Positions 16,638 to 25,398 of a stretch of 64,000 nucleotides of DNA are shown here, piece after piece (the stretch's first letter is position 1; the number at the start of each line of letters is the position of its first letter). Origin of the DNA: Anaerolineales bacterium (lineage in GTDB: Bacteria; Chloroflexota; Anaerolineae; Anaerolineales; Villigracilaceae); contig JABTTV010000001.1 in assembly GCA_015075725.1 (NCBI GenBank), positions 930,001-994,000 on the forward strand. Reading direction: 5' to 3'. The notes below the pieces were generated by a model. The model was not told the DNA's origin. It did not search any database and saw only the letters and a list, made by a program, of their open reading frames with translations. Position numbers and translations under genes: made by a program.

Positions 16638-17780
16638 ATGAGTCATCGAATTTACCTGGATTACTGTGCAACAACCCCGGTCCACCCGTACGTGCGGAAC
16701 CGGATGCTGGAGGCTTTGGATGCCAACTTTGGCAACCCCTCCAGCCTGCACTGGGCGGGGAAGGATGCCCAGAGACTTGTGGATCAAGCCCGGGCGGACG
16801 TTGCCGGCGGGATCGGATGTCGCCCGGACGAGATCATCTTCACCAGCGGAGCGACCGAGGCGGATAACCTCGCTCTTTTCGGAATCCTCAAACTGTTCCC
16901 ATCCAAAGAAGCTCATCTCATCACCTCAGCCATTGAGCATCATGCCGTCCTGCACGCCGCGCATCGCCTCGAGCAGGAGGGATATGCCGTGACGTATCTG
17001 CCGGTGGATAAACACGGCTTGGTGAACTCTGAAGATATGCGGAAGGCGATCCGTCCCCAGACCAAACTGATCTCAATCATGTCCATAAACAACGAGGTTG
17101 GCTCCATCCAGCCGGTCTCAGAGATCGGGAAGATTGCCCGCGAACACAACATCCTCTTTCACACCGATGCCGTCCAGGCAGTCGGTTTGTTCGATGTGGA
17201 TGTGGACGAGTTGAACGCGGATTTGCTCTCGCTCTCGGCGCACAAAATCTATGGACCAAAAGGCGTTGGCGCATTGTACGTCCGTTCGGGAATTGAATTA
17301 TTCCCGATGCTCTTTGGCGGATCTCACGAACGTGCGCGCCGTGCCGGAACCGAAAATGTGCCCGGCATCGTGGGCTTGGGTGCAGCGATGAAACTCATCC
17401 GAGAACATCGCGCCGGGGAGCATGCGCGGCTGACAGGGCTGAGAAAATACCTGGTGGATGGGTTACAGGCTACCGGTCTGGATGTGACCGTGAATGGATT
17501 GGAAGATACGACCTCGCCGCACGTCATCTCCGTTAGTTTCCCTGGCACAGACGCGGAAATGCTGCAAATACGCCTGAGCAATGAAGGCGTCGCCGTCTCA
17601 CTGGGATCCGCCTGCAACTCGAAATCCATCGAGCCTTCGCACGTGCTGACCGCAATGGGGCTGCCGCGCGAACAGATCGAAGCGACATTGCGCATCTCGC
17701 TGGGCATGTTCACCACGGAAGCCGAGATGGATGAGTTCATGAATGTGTTGGTCCGCGTTTTGCCTCGCGTAGCAGTATAA
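16638..17780 (+). CDS. Cysteine desulfurase, NifS/IscS family
   Basis: 380 residues, full length for the family. Signatures: YLDYCATTPVHPYV at the N-terminus, TSGATEADNLAL, the PLP-binding Lys203 in SLSAHKIYGPKG, RAGTENVPGIVG, and the persulfide-forming Cys326 in GSACNSKS. It takes sulfur from cysteine for Fe-S clusters or thiolation. No scaffold gene (iscU/nifU) is beside it, and its place inside a PTS operon is unusual. It may serve Fe-S enzymes of the pathway or corrinoid reactivation (inference). GGAGA precedes the ATG. Confidence 0.9.
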   Translation: MSHRIYLDYCATTPVHPYVRNRMLEALDANFGNPSSLHWAGKDAQRLVDQARADVAGGIGCRPDEIIFTSGATEADNLALFGILKLFPSKEAHLITSAIEHHAVLHAAHRLEQEGYAVTYLPVDKHGLVNSEDMRKAIRPQTKLISIMSINNEVGSIQPVSEIGKIAREHNILFHTDAVQAVGLFDVDVDELNADLLSLSAHKIYGPKGVGALYVRSGIELFPMLFGGSHERARRAGTENVPGIVGLGAAMKLIREHRAGEHARLTGLRKYLVDGLQATGLDVTVNGLEDTTSPHVISVSFPGTDAEMLQIRLSNEGVAVSLGSACNSKSIEPSHVLTAMGLPREQIEATLRISLGMFTTEAEMDEFMNVLVRVLPRVAV

Positions 17781-17800
17781 ATTTTTATTGGAAGGAATGT

Positions 17801-18769
17801 ATGAAGGATAAACGAGCCACCCAGGACCGCGCCAGTCTGCTGGCGGATGTCGCAGAGATGTATTACCTGGAGGATAAGAACCAGTCCGAGATCGCCAAAG
17901 CCGTGGGTGTGACGCGTTCGATGATCTCGCGGATGTTGACGGAGGCACGGCAGAGCGGCATCGTGGAGATCCGCATTCGGCGCGCCGCAAAATCGGACCC
18001 TGACCTGGAACGAGCGTTAATCGAACGCTTCGAATTGAAGGACGCCTTTGCAGTGACGGCTCCAGCAGAGGGCGAGCGTCTCGTACGCGCGCTGGGAAAC
18101 GCAGGGGCGCAACTGTTGAAACGCTTCGTCGCACCGGATATAACCCTCGGTCTGGCATGGGGCACGTCCATCAGCGCAACCGTGGACGCCTTCGAAACCT
18201 CCGAATCGATTCCGATGCGCGTTGTGCAATTGGTCGGCGCAATGGGCGTTCGCAACATGGAATATGACGGCCACGATCTGGTATCGCGCCTTTCGGAAAA
18301 AGTGGGCGGGGACGCATATTATCTGAACGCGCCATACGTTTGTAAGGACGAACAAATGGTGGCTTCCCTGTTGGAAACAAAGAGCATCCAAGAGACGGTC
18401 AAGGCGGGTAGAAAAACAGACGTGGCGCTAGTGGGGGTCGGTACAACATTGCCCGAATATTCCAGCTTTTATCTGGCGGGTTATGTTTCACTTCAGGAGT
18501 TGAAGGATTTGCGGCGCGAAGGCGGCATCGGCGATGTTTGTGGATTGCATTTCGACATCCACGGTCAGCCTGCCTGCGAGGAATTTACGCGCCGCTTGAT
18601 GACCATCCGCCGCAGGGATTTGCTGTCCATTCCGATCCGTTTGGGTGTGGCGGGCGGCGAAGGTAAAGTGGAGGCAATTCTCGGCGCGTTGCGTGGCGGG
18701 TATGTCAACGTGCTGGTGACGGATACTCCAACCGCCAGAAAAGTGCTCGACATGGCGGATGATAAATAA
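17801..18769 (+). CDS. SorC/DeoR-family sugar-binding transcriptional regulator
   Basis: 322 residues. The N-terminal helix-turn-helix (QSEIAKAVGVTRSMISRMLTEA, about residues 29-50) is followed by a sugar-phosphate-binding domain with TLGLAWGTSI, DVALVGVGTT and IGDVCGLHFD, all characteristic of SorC-type regulators. These bind a phosphorylated sugar or polyol and release operator DNA. It lies mid-operon and probably controls the palindromes at 12172-12205, making an autoregulated circuit (inference). Confidence 0.88.
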   Translation: MKDKRATQDRASLLADVAEMYYLEDKNQSEIAKAVGVTRSMISRMLTEARQSGIVEIRIRRAAKSDPDLERALIERFELKDAFAVTAPAEGERLVRALGNAGAQLLKRFVAPDITLGLAWGTSISATVDAFETSESIPMRVVQLVGAMGVRNMEYDGHDLVSRLSEKVGGDAYYLNAPYVCKDEQMVASLLETKSIQETVKAGRKTDVALVGVGTTLPEYSSFYLAGYVSLQELKDLRREGGIGDVCGLHFDIHGQPACEEFTRRLMTIRRRDLLSIPIRLGVAGGEGKVEAILGALRGGYVNVLVTDTPTARKVLDMADDK

Positions 18770-18780
18770 TCGAGGCTTTC

Positions 18781-19806
18781 ATGGCGAAACCAAAGGTGAA
18801 GGAAAATATTATACAGGATGATTTTAACGAACGCGTAAGAAGGCTGGGGTTATCCGATGAGACGTTGATCGGTTTGTATCGGACAATGTGTACCGTCCGC
18901 CATTTCGAATATACAGCAGATCGACTCTACGCGGAGGGAAAAGTCCACGGCACGATGCATCTCTCGGCTGGGCAGGAAGCGGTGGCGGCAGGCACGCGTC
19001 TGGCCTTGCAACCTAACGATTACCTGATCAACCATCATCGCGGACACGGTCACTTCATCGCCAAGGGTGCAGATGTCAACATGATGATGGCAGAGTTCCT
19101 GGGCAAGGACACGGGCTACAACCACGGACGCGGCGGTTCAATGCATATCGCGGACTTTCAATCCAACAACCTGGGCGCAAATGGAATCGTCGGAGGCGGA
19201 ATCCCGCAAGCGGTGGGCGTGGGACTTGCCCTCCAGATGCAGAGGCGCAAGGAGATTTGCATCTGCATCTTTGGCGATGGCGCATCCAATGAGGGCGTCT
19301 TCCACGAAGCCTTGAACATGGTGAGTTTATGGAAACTACCCGTTCTTTACGTTTGCGAGAACAACAAATACGGCATGTCGATGGACGTGGAGCGCGTCGT
19401 GGCAAAATTGCCGATCGCCCAGCGCGCCGAAGCGTACGGAATTCCCTGGTCAACCGTGGACGGCAACGATGTGATTGCGGTATACGAAACCATGAAGAAT
19501 GCCGCTGAATACGTCCGCGCGGGAAGCGGTCCCTATTTTGTGGAGGCGATGACTTATCGTTACTTCGGTCATTCCAAGAGCGATCGCAACTTGTACCGCC
19601 CCAAGGAAGAGATCGAAGATTGGAAACAGAATCGCGATCCCATTATGCGTTTCACCAAATGTCTGCTTCGATCCGAGATCCTTGGCGAAGAACAGGCGCG
19701 GGAGGTGAATGCGCAGGCGGAACAGGTCATACTCAAAGCGGTGGAATATGCCGAAGCCTCTCCCGATCCCGACATCTCGACACTGATGGAATACGTCTAT
19801 GCCTGA
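18781..19806 (+). CDS. TPP-dependent dehydrogenase E1 alpha (acetoin/pyruvate dehydrogenase type)
   Basis: 341 residues. The TPP-binding motif GDGASNEG (165-172) ends downstream at ENNKYGMS, and [10 protein letters not shown] and HGRGGSMH are conserved E1 alpha segments. With E1 beta it decarboxylates a 2-oxoacid, or cleaves acetoin, and loads the acyl unit on lipoyl-E2. The gene begins 11 bases after the SorC gene and its end overlaps E1 beta by eight bases. The short heterodimeric form with its own E2 resembles acetoin dehydrogenase (AcoA) as much as pyruvate dehydrogenase, and the sequence does not decide. Confidence 0.88.
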   Translation: MAKPKVKENIIQDDFNERVRRLGLSDETLIGLYRTMCTVRHFEYTADRLYAEGKVHGTMHLSAGQEAVAAGTRLALQPNDYLINHHRGHGHFIAKGADVNMMMAEFLGKDTGYNHGRGGSMHIADFQSNNLGANGIVGGGIPQAVGVGLALQMQRRKEICICIFGDGASNEGVFHEALNMVSLWKLPVLYVCENNKYGMSMDVERVVAKLPIAQRAEAYGIPWSTVDGNDVIAVYETMKNAAEYVRAGSGPYFVEAMTYRYFGHSKSDRNLYRPKEEIEDWKQNRDPIMRFTKCLLRSEILGEEQAREVNAQAEQVILKAVEYAEASPDPDISTLMEYVYA

Positions 19807-20785
19807 AATGACCTATCTCGAAGCAATCCGTCAGGCGCTCTGGCAAGAGATGAAACGCGACGAGTCCGTCTTCTTGATCGGCGAAGACATCGGTGTATAT
19901 GGCGGCGCCTTCGGGTTGACACACGGCATGTTGGACGAGTTCGGTCCAGAACGCGTGCGTGAGACGCCCATCTCCGAAGCGACGATTGTCGCCACCGCGG
20001 TCGGCGCCTCCCTGCTGGGAATGCGCCCCGTCGCCGAGATCATGTTCATGGATTTTGTCCTGCTCGCGCTCGACCAGATCGCAAATCAAGCCGCCAAGAT
20101 GCGCTTCATGTTCGGCGGGCGCACCAGCGTCCCCATCGTTGTCCGCATGCCTGGCGGTTCTGGCACTGGCGCGGCGTCGCAGCATTCGCAATCGCTAGAA
20201 AGCATTCTCATGCATTTCCCGGGGCTAAAAGTCGTGAATCCCTCCACGCCATACGACGCCAAAGGTTTGATGCTCGCTTCCATCCGCGACCCGAATCCTG
20301 TCTGCTTTGTCGAACATAAAGCGCTGTACAAAACGAAAGGCGATGTGCCAGAAGACGATTACATAATTCCCATTGGCGTGGCGGAGGTCAAACGCGCGGG
20401 ACGCGACCTCACCGTCGTTGCCAACAACATTATGGTGATGAAGACTCTCAACGTCGCCAAACGTCTTGCGCAGGACGGCATCGAGGTCGAAGTCATTGAC
20501 CCGCGCACACTGCTTCCACTCGATACCGAAACCATCATCAACTCGGTTGTCAAAACGGGACGGCTGCTCGTAGTTCATGAAGCCTGCCAGACGGGCGGCT
20601 GGGCAGGCGAAGTCATCGCGTCGGTCGTCGGCAGTCCCGCCTTCGATTACATTGACGCGCCGGTGCGGCGGCTCGGCGGCAAGGACATCCCCATCCCCTA
20701 CAACCGCGGTCTCGAAAAATTCGCCGTTCCGCAGGAAGCCGATATCGAGAACGAGATCCGAGCAATGGTGGGAGGCGCGCTCTAA
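19799..20785 (+). CDS. TPP-dependent dehydrogenase E1 beta
   Basis: 328 residues, typical of PdhB/AcoB. Seen are the N-terminal [35 protein letters not shown], the [15 protein letters not shown] loop, [12 protein letters not shown], and the C-terminal [13 protein letters not shown] plus [12 protein letters not shown]. It completes the E1 heterotetramer. It overlaps E1 alpha, and E2 starts one base after its stop, so stoichiometric co-translation is expected. Confidence 0.9.
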   Translation: MPEMTYLEAIRQALWQEMKRDESVFLIGEDIGVYGGAFGLTHGMLDEFGPERVRETPISEATIVATAVGASLLGMRPVAEIMFMDFVLLALDQIANQAAKMRFMFGGRTSVPIVVRMPGGSGTGAASQHSQSLESILMHFPGLKVVNPSTPYDAKGLMLASIRDPNPVCFVEHKALYKTKGDVPEDDYIIPIGVAEVKRAGRDLTVVANNIMVMKTLNVAKRLAQDGIEVEVIDPRTLLPLDTETIINSVVKTGRLLVVHEACQTGGWAGEVIASVVGSPAFDYIDAPVRRLGGKDIPIPYNRGLEKFAVPQEADIENEIRAMVGGAL

Positions 20786-20786
20786 C

Positions 20787-22118
20787 ATGCCCATCCCATT
20801 CATCATGCCTAAGTTTGACATGGACCAGGAAAAAGCCACCATCATCACATGGTCCAAAAAAGAGGGTGACTTCATCAAGTTCGATGAAACCGTGCTGACC
20901 GTGGAAACTGAAAAAGTGGCGATTGATGTCCCCGCACCCGCCACTGGGACTCTCGCTCGCATCCTGTTCAAGGACGGCGACGTGGTTCCAGTGACTAAGG
21001 TCATCGCCTATATTTTGAAGGAAGGTGAGACGCTTGCAGATTTACCTTCAATGGCTGACGTGCCCTCGCCTCTTCCCAAGCCAGCGGCTGCTCCTGTTCC
21101 CCAAACCGTGAACGCCGCCTCAGCCGCTTCCATCCTTGCCACACCGGTCGCGCTGCGCATGGCAAAAGAAGAAGGCGTGGACCTCTCCAAAGTTTCCGCG
21201 ACGGGTGAGCGTATCACACGCGAAGACGTGGAACGATTCCTCGCGAGTAAAAAACCGGTTGGGCGCGTGACCGTCGCCGCCACGCCCGCCGCCCGCCGCG
21301 TCGCGCGCGAGAGTGGAATCGCCCTCGAAACAGTGGCGGGCTCGGGTCCGCGTGGACGCGTGCAATCCGCCGATGTGTCGGAGATGGCGAAACCGATCCC
21401 TGCACCCGTCATCCACGAGCGCGAGGCGGAGGTCATCCCGTTGACGGGCATCCGCCGCACGATTGCCGAGCGGATGCAGCAAAGTTTCCAGGAGTCGCCA
21501 CACATCGCCCTGACCGTGGATGTGGACATGACCGAAGCGGAAAACGTCCGCAAGCGATTCAACGCGCAAGCCGAAAAGTTGGGGCAACCGCGCGTCACCC
21601 TCACGGCGCTAATCATCAAGGTCGTGGCGTGGACGCTGGTTCGCAACCCATACCTCAACGCTTCATTCAACGGCGATTCGATTTCCCTGTGGAAAGACGT
21701 GAACATCGGCGTCGCCACCGCCGCGCCGCAAGGCTTGATCGTGCCGGTGCTCAAAAGCGGGGACAAATTGGGCGTCAGCGAGATCAACCTGCGTCTGACC
21801 GAACTGACAGACCGGGCGCGGGATAACAAACTGAAATTGGAGGATGTACATGGCGGCACGTTCACCATTTCCAACCTCGGTATGTTCGGCATCCGCCAAT
21901 TCCGCGCTGTGATCAACCCACCGGAGAGCGCCATCCTCGCTGTCGGGAGCATCGTGCGGACACCCATGGTGGTGGACGAAAACGACCGCATCGAAGTCCG
22001 ACCGGTGCTGTCGCTCACCCTCTCCGCCGACCACCGCGTGATTGACGGCATCGTCGCGGCGCGCTTCCTGTCCGACCTGGTGACCGGGCTTGAGTCGCCG
22101 TCCATGCTTTTGTATTAA
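20787..22118 (+). CDS. Dihydrolipoamide acyltransferase (E2)
   Basis: 443 residues from the ATG at 20787. Domains: lipoyl domain 1-80 with lipoylated Lys43 in ETEKVAID; a linker rich in Pro/Ala; two peripheral-subunit-binding motifs (TPVALRMAKEEGVDLSKVSA, then TPAARRVARESGIALE); catalytic domain from about 215 ending with the active-site SADHRVIDG near 418. Two subunit-binding modules after one lipoyl domain is unusual. It transfers the acyl group to CoA. No E3 (lipoamide dehydrogenase) gene is in the window, so E3 must come from elsewhere. Confidence 0.9.
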   Translation: MPIPFIMPKFDMDQEKATIITWSKKEGDFIKFDETVLTVETEKVAIDVPAPATGTLARILFKDGDVVPVTKVIAYILKEGETLADLPSMADVPSPLPKPAAAPVPQTVNAASAASILATPVALRMAKEEGVDLSKVSATGERITREDVERFLASKKPVGRVTVAATPAARRVARESGIALETVAGSGPRGRVQSADVSEMAKPIPAPVIHEREAEVIPLTGIRRTIAERMQQSFQESPHIALTVDVDMTEAENVRKRFNAQAEKLGQPRVTLTALIIKVVAWTLVRNPYLNASFNGDSISLWKDVNIGVATAAPQGLIVPVLKSGDKLGVSEINLRLTELTDRARDNKLKLEDVHGGTFTISNLGMFGIRQFRAVINPPESAILAVGSIVRTPMVVDENDRIEVRPVLSLTLSADHRVIDGIVAARFLSDLVTGLESPSMLLY

Positions 22119-22199
22119 GTGCCAGGCTTTCCTGCAATCGCGGAGAGTAGCAGATAAAGATTTTTACGCAATCATTCCTTTGAGGAGCATAGATTCACC

Positions 22200-22475
22200 A
22201 TGCCTGAAGCTACAATACAAGTAAAACACAAAGTGGGCTTGCACGCGCGTCCCGCCGCATTATTCGTGCAAACCGCCTCCAAATTTTCCTCCACCATTAA
22301 GGTGAGAAACCTGACGACGAACGGCAAATTTGTGGACGCCAAAAGCATTATCATGGTGTTGACCCTCGGCGTCATGAAGGACCATGAAATCCTCATCCAG
22401 ACCGAGGGCGCAAATGCAGAATCCGCGCTGGAGGCGTTGAAATCCCTCATCGAAAGCAATTTCGGCGAGACTTGA
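22200..22475 (+). CDS. ptsH: Phosphocarrier protein HPr
   Basis: 91 residues. His15 in GLHARPAA is the phosphate carrier, and Ser49 in DAKSIIMVLTLG aligns with the regulatory Ser46 of Gram-positive HPr. It passes phosphate from Enzyme I to IIA. It stands directly before ptsI and a GAGGAG sequence precedes the start. With ptsI and the EII genes it makes this operon a self-contained PTS. Confidence 0.93.
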   Translation: MPEATIQVKHKVGLHARPAALFVQTASKFSSTIKVRNLTTNGKFVDAKSIIMVLTLGVMKDHEILIQTEGANAESALEALKSLIESNFGET

Positions 22476-22500
22476 TTTCGTGTGAAGAGACAAAAGTATT

Positions 22501-24228
22501 ATGACAGAAAAGAGTTTCAAGGGCATCCCCGCCAGCGACGGCATCGCCATCGGTCCGGTCTTTTGTTACATCCCGGCGGAATTGACGGTCCCGGTCCGCG
22601 CCGCTGGAAGTGCGGAGGAAGAGTTGGCACGTTTCGATGCCGCGCGTGAACGCGCGCGCGTCGAATTGCAGGGCTTGTATGATTCCATCGAAAAAAGGGC
22701 AGGCAAAGAGGAAGCGTCCATTTTCGTGGCTCACCAGGAAATGCTCTACGATCCCGCACTGGAGGGGAAAATCCGTGAATTCGTGGAGATCGGTCAAACC
22801 GCCGAGCAGGCATTGGTTAACGCCACAGACGAACTCGCCGACCTGCTCGCCAGTGTCAACGACGAACTTTTCGCGGCGCGCGCTCTGGACGTGAAGGACG
22901 TCGGTCGCCGCGTGCTGCGAATCCTGCTGGGGTTGCCGGATACAGCCTTGGGCGCGGTCAGTGAACCGTCCATTATCCTGGCGGAGGACCTTACCCCCTC
23001 CGACACCGCCAGCCTCAATCCATCGTTGACCCTCGGCTTCATCACTGCCCAGGGCGGATTGACTTCGCACAGCGCGATCCTGGCTCGCACGCTGGGTCTG
23101 CCCGCGATTGTCGGCATGGGGAACGGTCTGCTCGATCACGTTTCCAACGGCGCGTTCATCGTGATGGATGGTCGTTCGGGCGAAATGATCCTTGAGCCAA
23201 ATCAGGAAACAATCACGCGCTGCAAACAGATCAAGTCGCAGCGCGAGTCACAGCTGCAAATCCTCAAATCCGCCGCGTTGAAATATGCCCGCACCGTGGA
23301 AGGTCGTCGCGTGGAAGTTGCCGCGAACGTGGGAGAGGCCGCCTCCGCCCGAGATGCCATCGAACATGGCGCGGAGGGCATCGGTCTGCTCCGCACGGAA
23401 TTTCTCTACCTCGAAGACACCCAGCCTCCAAGCGAGGAAAAACAATTCCGCATCTATCGCGAAATCTTTGAAGTGATGTCCGGTCGCCCCGTCATCGTCC
23501 GCACGCTGGATATAGGAGGTGACAAGCCGCCCTCCTACCTGCCCTTCCCCGACGAGTTGAATCCGTTTCTGGGCTGGCGCGCGATCCGCATCAGCCTGGA
23601 TGAGCCGGAACTTTTCAAGACTCAGATCCGCGCCATTCTGCGCGCCGCCACAGGACATCGCGCCCGCATCATGTTCCCCATGGTTTCGGATTTGGACGAA
23701 CTGCGGCGCGCGCGTGATGTAGTCGAAGCGGTCAAGCGGGGCCTCAAGTCTGCCTCCGTTGAATTTGCCGCGGACATCCCCGTGGGCATCATGGTCGAGA
23801 CTCCCGCTGCCGCGGTGCTGGTGGATGTGCTCGCCGAAGCCTCGGATTTTTTCAGTCTCGGTACCAACGACCTGACGCAATATACGCTGGCAGTGGATCG
23901 CGGCAATGCGAAAGTGGCGAATCTCTTCCAGCCATTGCATCCCGCCGTGCTGCGCCTCATCCGGCAGACCATCGAAGCCGGTCATGCCAAAGGGAAATGG
24001 GTGGGCATGTGCGGCGAACTGGCGGGCATGACCAAAGCCATCCCGATCCTGCTCGGCTTCGGCTTGGACGAGTTCAGCATGAACCCGCGTGCCATCCCCG
24101 AAGCCAAACACCTGATTGGCAAATTGACCGACGACAAAGCGCGAGAGATCGCCAATCAAGCCATGTCCCTTGGCACCGCCGCGGAAATCGAAAAATACAT
24201 GAAGGCAGTCCTGGCTGAATTGGACTAA
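22501..24228 (+). CDS. ptsI: PTS Enzyme I (phosphoenolpyruvate-protein phosphotransferase)
   Basis: 575 residues, the normal full length. The phosphorylated His190 is in GGLTSHSAILARTLGLPAIV. The PEP-binding barrel carries GIGLLRTEFLY, TLDIGGDKPPSYLP, GIMVETPAAAVL, FFSLGTNDLTQY and WVGMCGEL. It draws phosphate from PEP and phosphorylates HPr, starting the sugar import chain. It begins 25 bases after ptsH. Confidence 0.95.
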   Translation: MTEKSFKGIPASDGIAIGPVFCYIPAELTVPVRAAGSAEEELARFDAARERARVELQGLYDSIEKRAGKEEASIFVAHQEMLYDPALEGKIREFVEIGQTAEQALVNATDELADLLASVNDELFAARALDVKDVGRRVLRILLGLPDTALGAVSEPSIILAEDLTPSDTASLNPSLTLGFITAQGGLTSHSAILARTLGLPAIVGMGNGLLDHVSNGAFIVMDGRSGEMILEPNQETITRCKQIKSQRESQLQILKSAALKYARTVEGRRVEVAANVGEAASARDAIEHGAEGIGLLRTEFLYLEDTQPPSEEKQFRIYREIFEVMSGRPVIVRTLDIGGDKPPSYLPFPDELNPFLGWRAIRISLDEPELFKTQIRAILRAATGHRARIMFPMVSDLDELRRARDVVEAVKRGLKSASVEFAADIPVGIMVETPAAAVLVDVLAEASDFFSLGTNDLTQYTLAVDRGNAKVANLFQPLHPAVLRLIRQTIEAGHAKGKWVGMCGELAGMTKAIPILLGFGLDEFSMNPRAIPEAKHLIGKLTDDKAREIANQAMSLGTAAEIEKYMKAVLAELD

Positions 24229-24247
24229 ACTGATAAGGAGAATGAAG

Positions 24248-24886
24248 ATGGAACAGGTTTTACAGAATTTATTCGAGGCGGTGTTAGAAGGAAATTTTGA
24301 AGGCGTGAAAGCCAACGTGCAGTCTGCGTTGGATGCAGAGTTGGATCCAAACATCATCCTGAACGACGGCATGATCGCGGCAATGCGCGAAGTGGGAGTT
24401 CGCTTTGAGGCGGGGGAATATTACGTGCCTGAGATGTTGATCGCGGCGCGCGCCATGCAAAGCGGAATGGCAATCCTGAAACCGCATTTGCAACAAGCGG
24501 AGAAGAAATCGAGTGGCAGGGTGGTGATGGGTACAGTCAAAGGCGACCTGCATGATATCGGGAAAAATCTGGTCGGGCTGATGCTGGAAGGCGCAGGCTA
24601 CGAGATCATAGATCTGGGGGTGGACGTCCCCGCTGAGGAATTTGTGAAGAAGGCGATGGAACTTAAGCCGGACGTGATTGGCATGTCCGCATTGTTGACC
24701 ACCACCATGCCCTCCATGAAAACGACCCTTGATGCGCTGGATGCTGCAGGTTTGCGAAGGGATATCAAGGTGATAGTCGGCGGCGCACCCGTCACTGAGA
24801 CCTATGCCCAACAGATCGAAGCCGATGGTTTCGCCCTCGACGCCAGTCGCGCGGTCAACTTGGTGAATGATTTGCTGGGAAAGTAG
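24248..24886 (+). CDS. Corrinoid (B12-binding) methyl-carrier protein
   Basis: 212 residues. An N-terminal helical cap (about 1-85) is followed by a cobalamin domain with the base-off signature D-x-H-x-x-G at 100-105 (GDLHDIGKN, His102 as cobalt ligand), MSALLTTTM and VIVGGAPVTETYA. This is the MtbC/MttC/MtaC-type carrier that shuttles a methyl group between two methyltransferases. The second in-frame ATG is preferred because AAGGAG (24235-24240) lies seven bases before it. It closes the operon that opens with a UroD-fold protein, supporting a corrinoid methyl-transfer module. No reductive activator (RamA-type) is nearby. Confidence 0.92.
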   Translation: MEQVLQNLFEAVLEGNFEGVKANVQSALDAELDPNIILNDGMIAAMREVGVRFEAGEYYVPEMLIAARAMQSGMAILKPHLQQAEKKSSGRVVMGTVKGDLHDIGKNLVGLMLEGAGYEIIDLGVDVPAEEFVKKAMELKPDVIGMSALLTTTMPSMKTTLDALDAAGLRRDIKVIVGGAPVTETYAQQIEADGFALDASRAVNLVNDLLGK

Positions 24887-25398
24887 AGTTAGCTCTGCAA
24901 CGCGGTCATGCGCGTCGGGGAGGTGAGGCAATTTCGCAACCTCCAGGCTTGGGAGCAGAATCGGAGCTGTTGCTAAAGGATATTGGCAAGAGCGACCCGG
25001 GTTCGTTACATTAGCTTGGCGAAAACCAATAAAAAGTGTTTGGCTTTTGTCCATAACATGCTGACGTTATAGACGCCCATTTTGCTTGACTCGGTTGCTA
25101 GTTTGAACAGTCCATTATGGGGGGGGTAATCTAACTTTCGAGTGAACATCCTCATATTCTATATATTTGCAGGCAATTTATACAAGAACTTCATCAATTT
25201 ATAAACATAGACTCATTTATAGTATGTTTTTCTGGGTTGACGGGGAAAAAACCGTACCAAATAAAGACGATTTTGCCGCCACAATGAATCTTGCGGTTAG
25301 TTCGATCGAGTTTCCAGTTTGAATACTTGATAAAGGCAGTTGTCACGGCGGCATCATCACAAATCGGAAGGTGGAGGTTGCAGCATTATAATCAAGCT
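24887..25398. other. Intergenic region after the PTS operon
   Basis: No gene recognised. A GGAGGT...ACCTCC inverted repeat near 24918 has no U-tract and is a poor terminator. A run of eight G lies near 25120. The right end contains repeat copy C. The stretch is AT-rich and probably holds the promoter of the following regulator, but no convincing hexamers were found. Confidence 0.5.
25276..25356 (-). repeat. Dispersed repeat, copy C
   Basis: The minus strand reads AVTTAFIKYSNWKLD and then RTNRKIHCGGK, matching the AFIKY-x-x-W-x-LD core of copies A, B and D. On the plus strand it shares ATGAA-CTTGCGGTTAGTTC with copy B. It abuts the MalT-like gene, and the upstream extension of that open frame runs through it, so the extension is not coding. 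Confidence 0.45.

Noticed and set aside
24887..24960. GGAGGT...ACCTCC as terminator of the PTS operon
   Set aside because: The stem is only six pairs with a long loop and no T-run.
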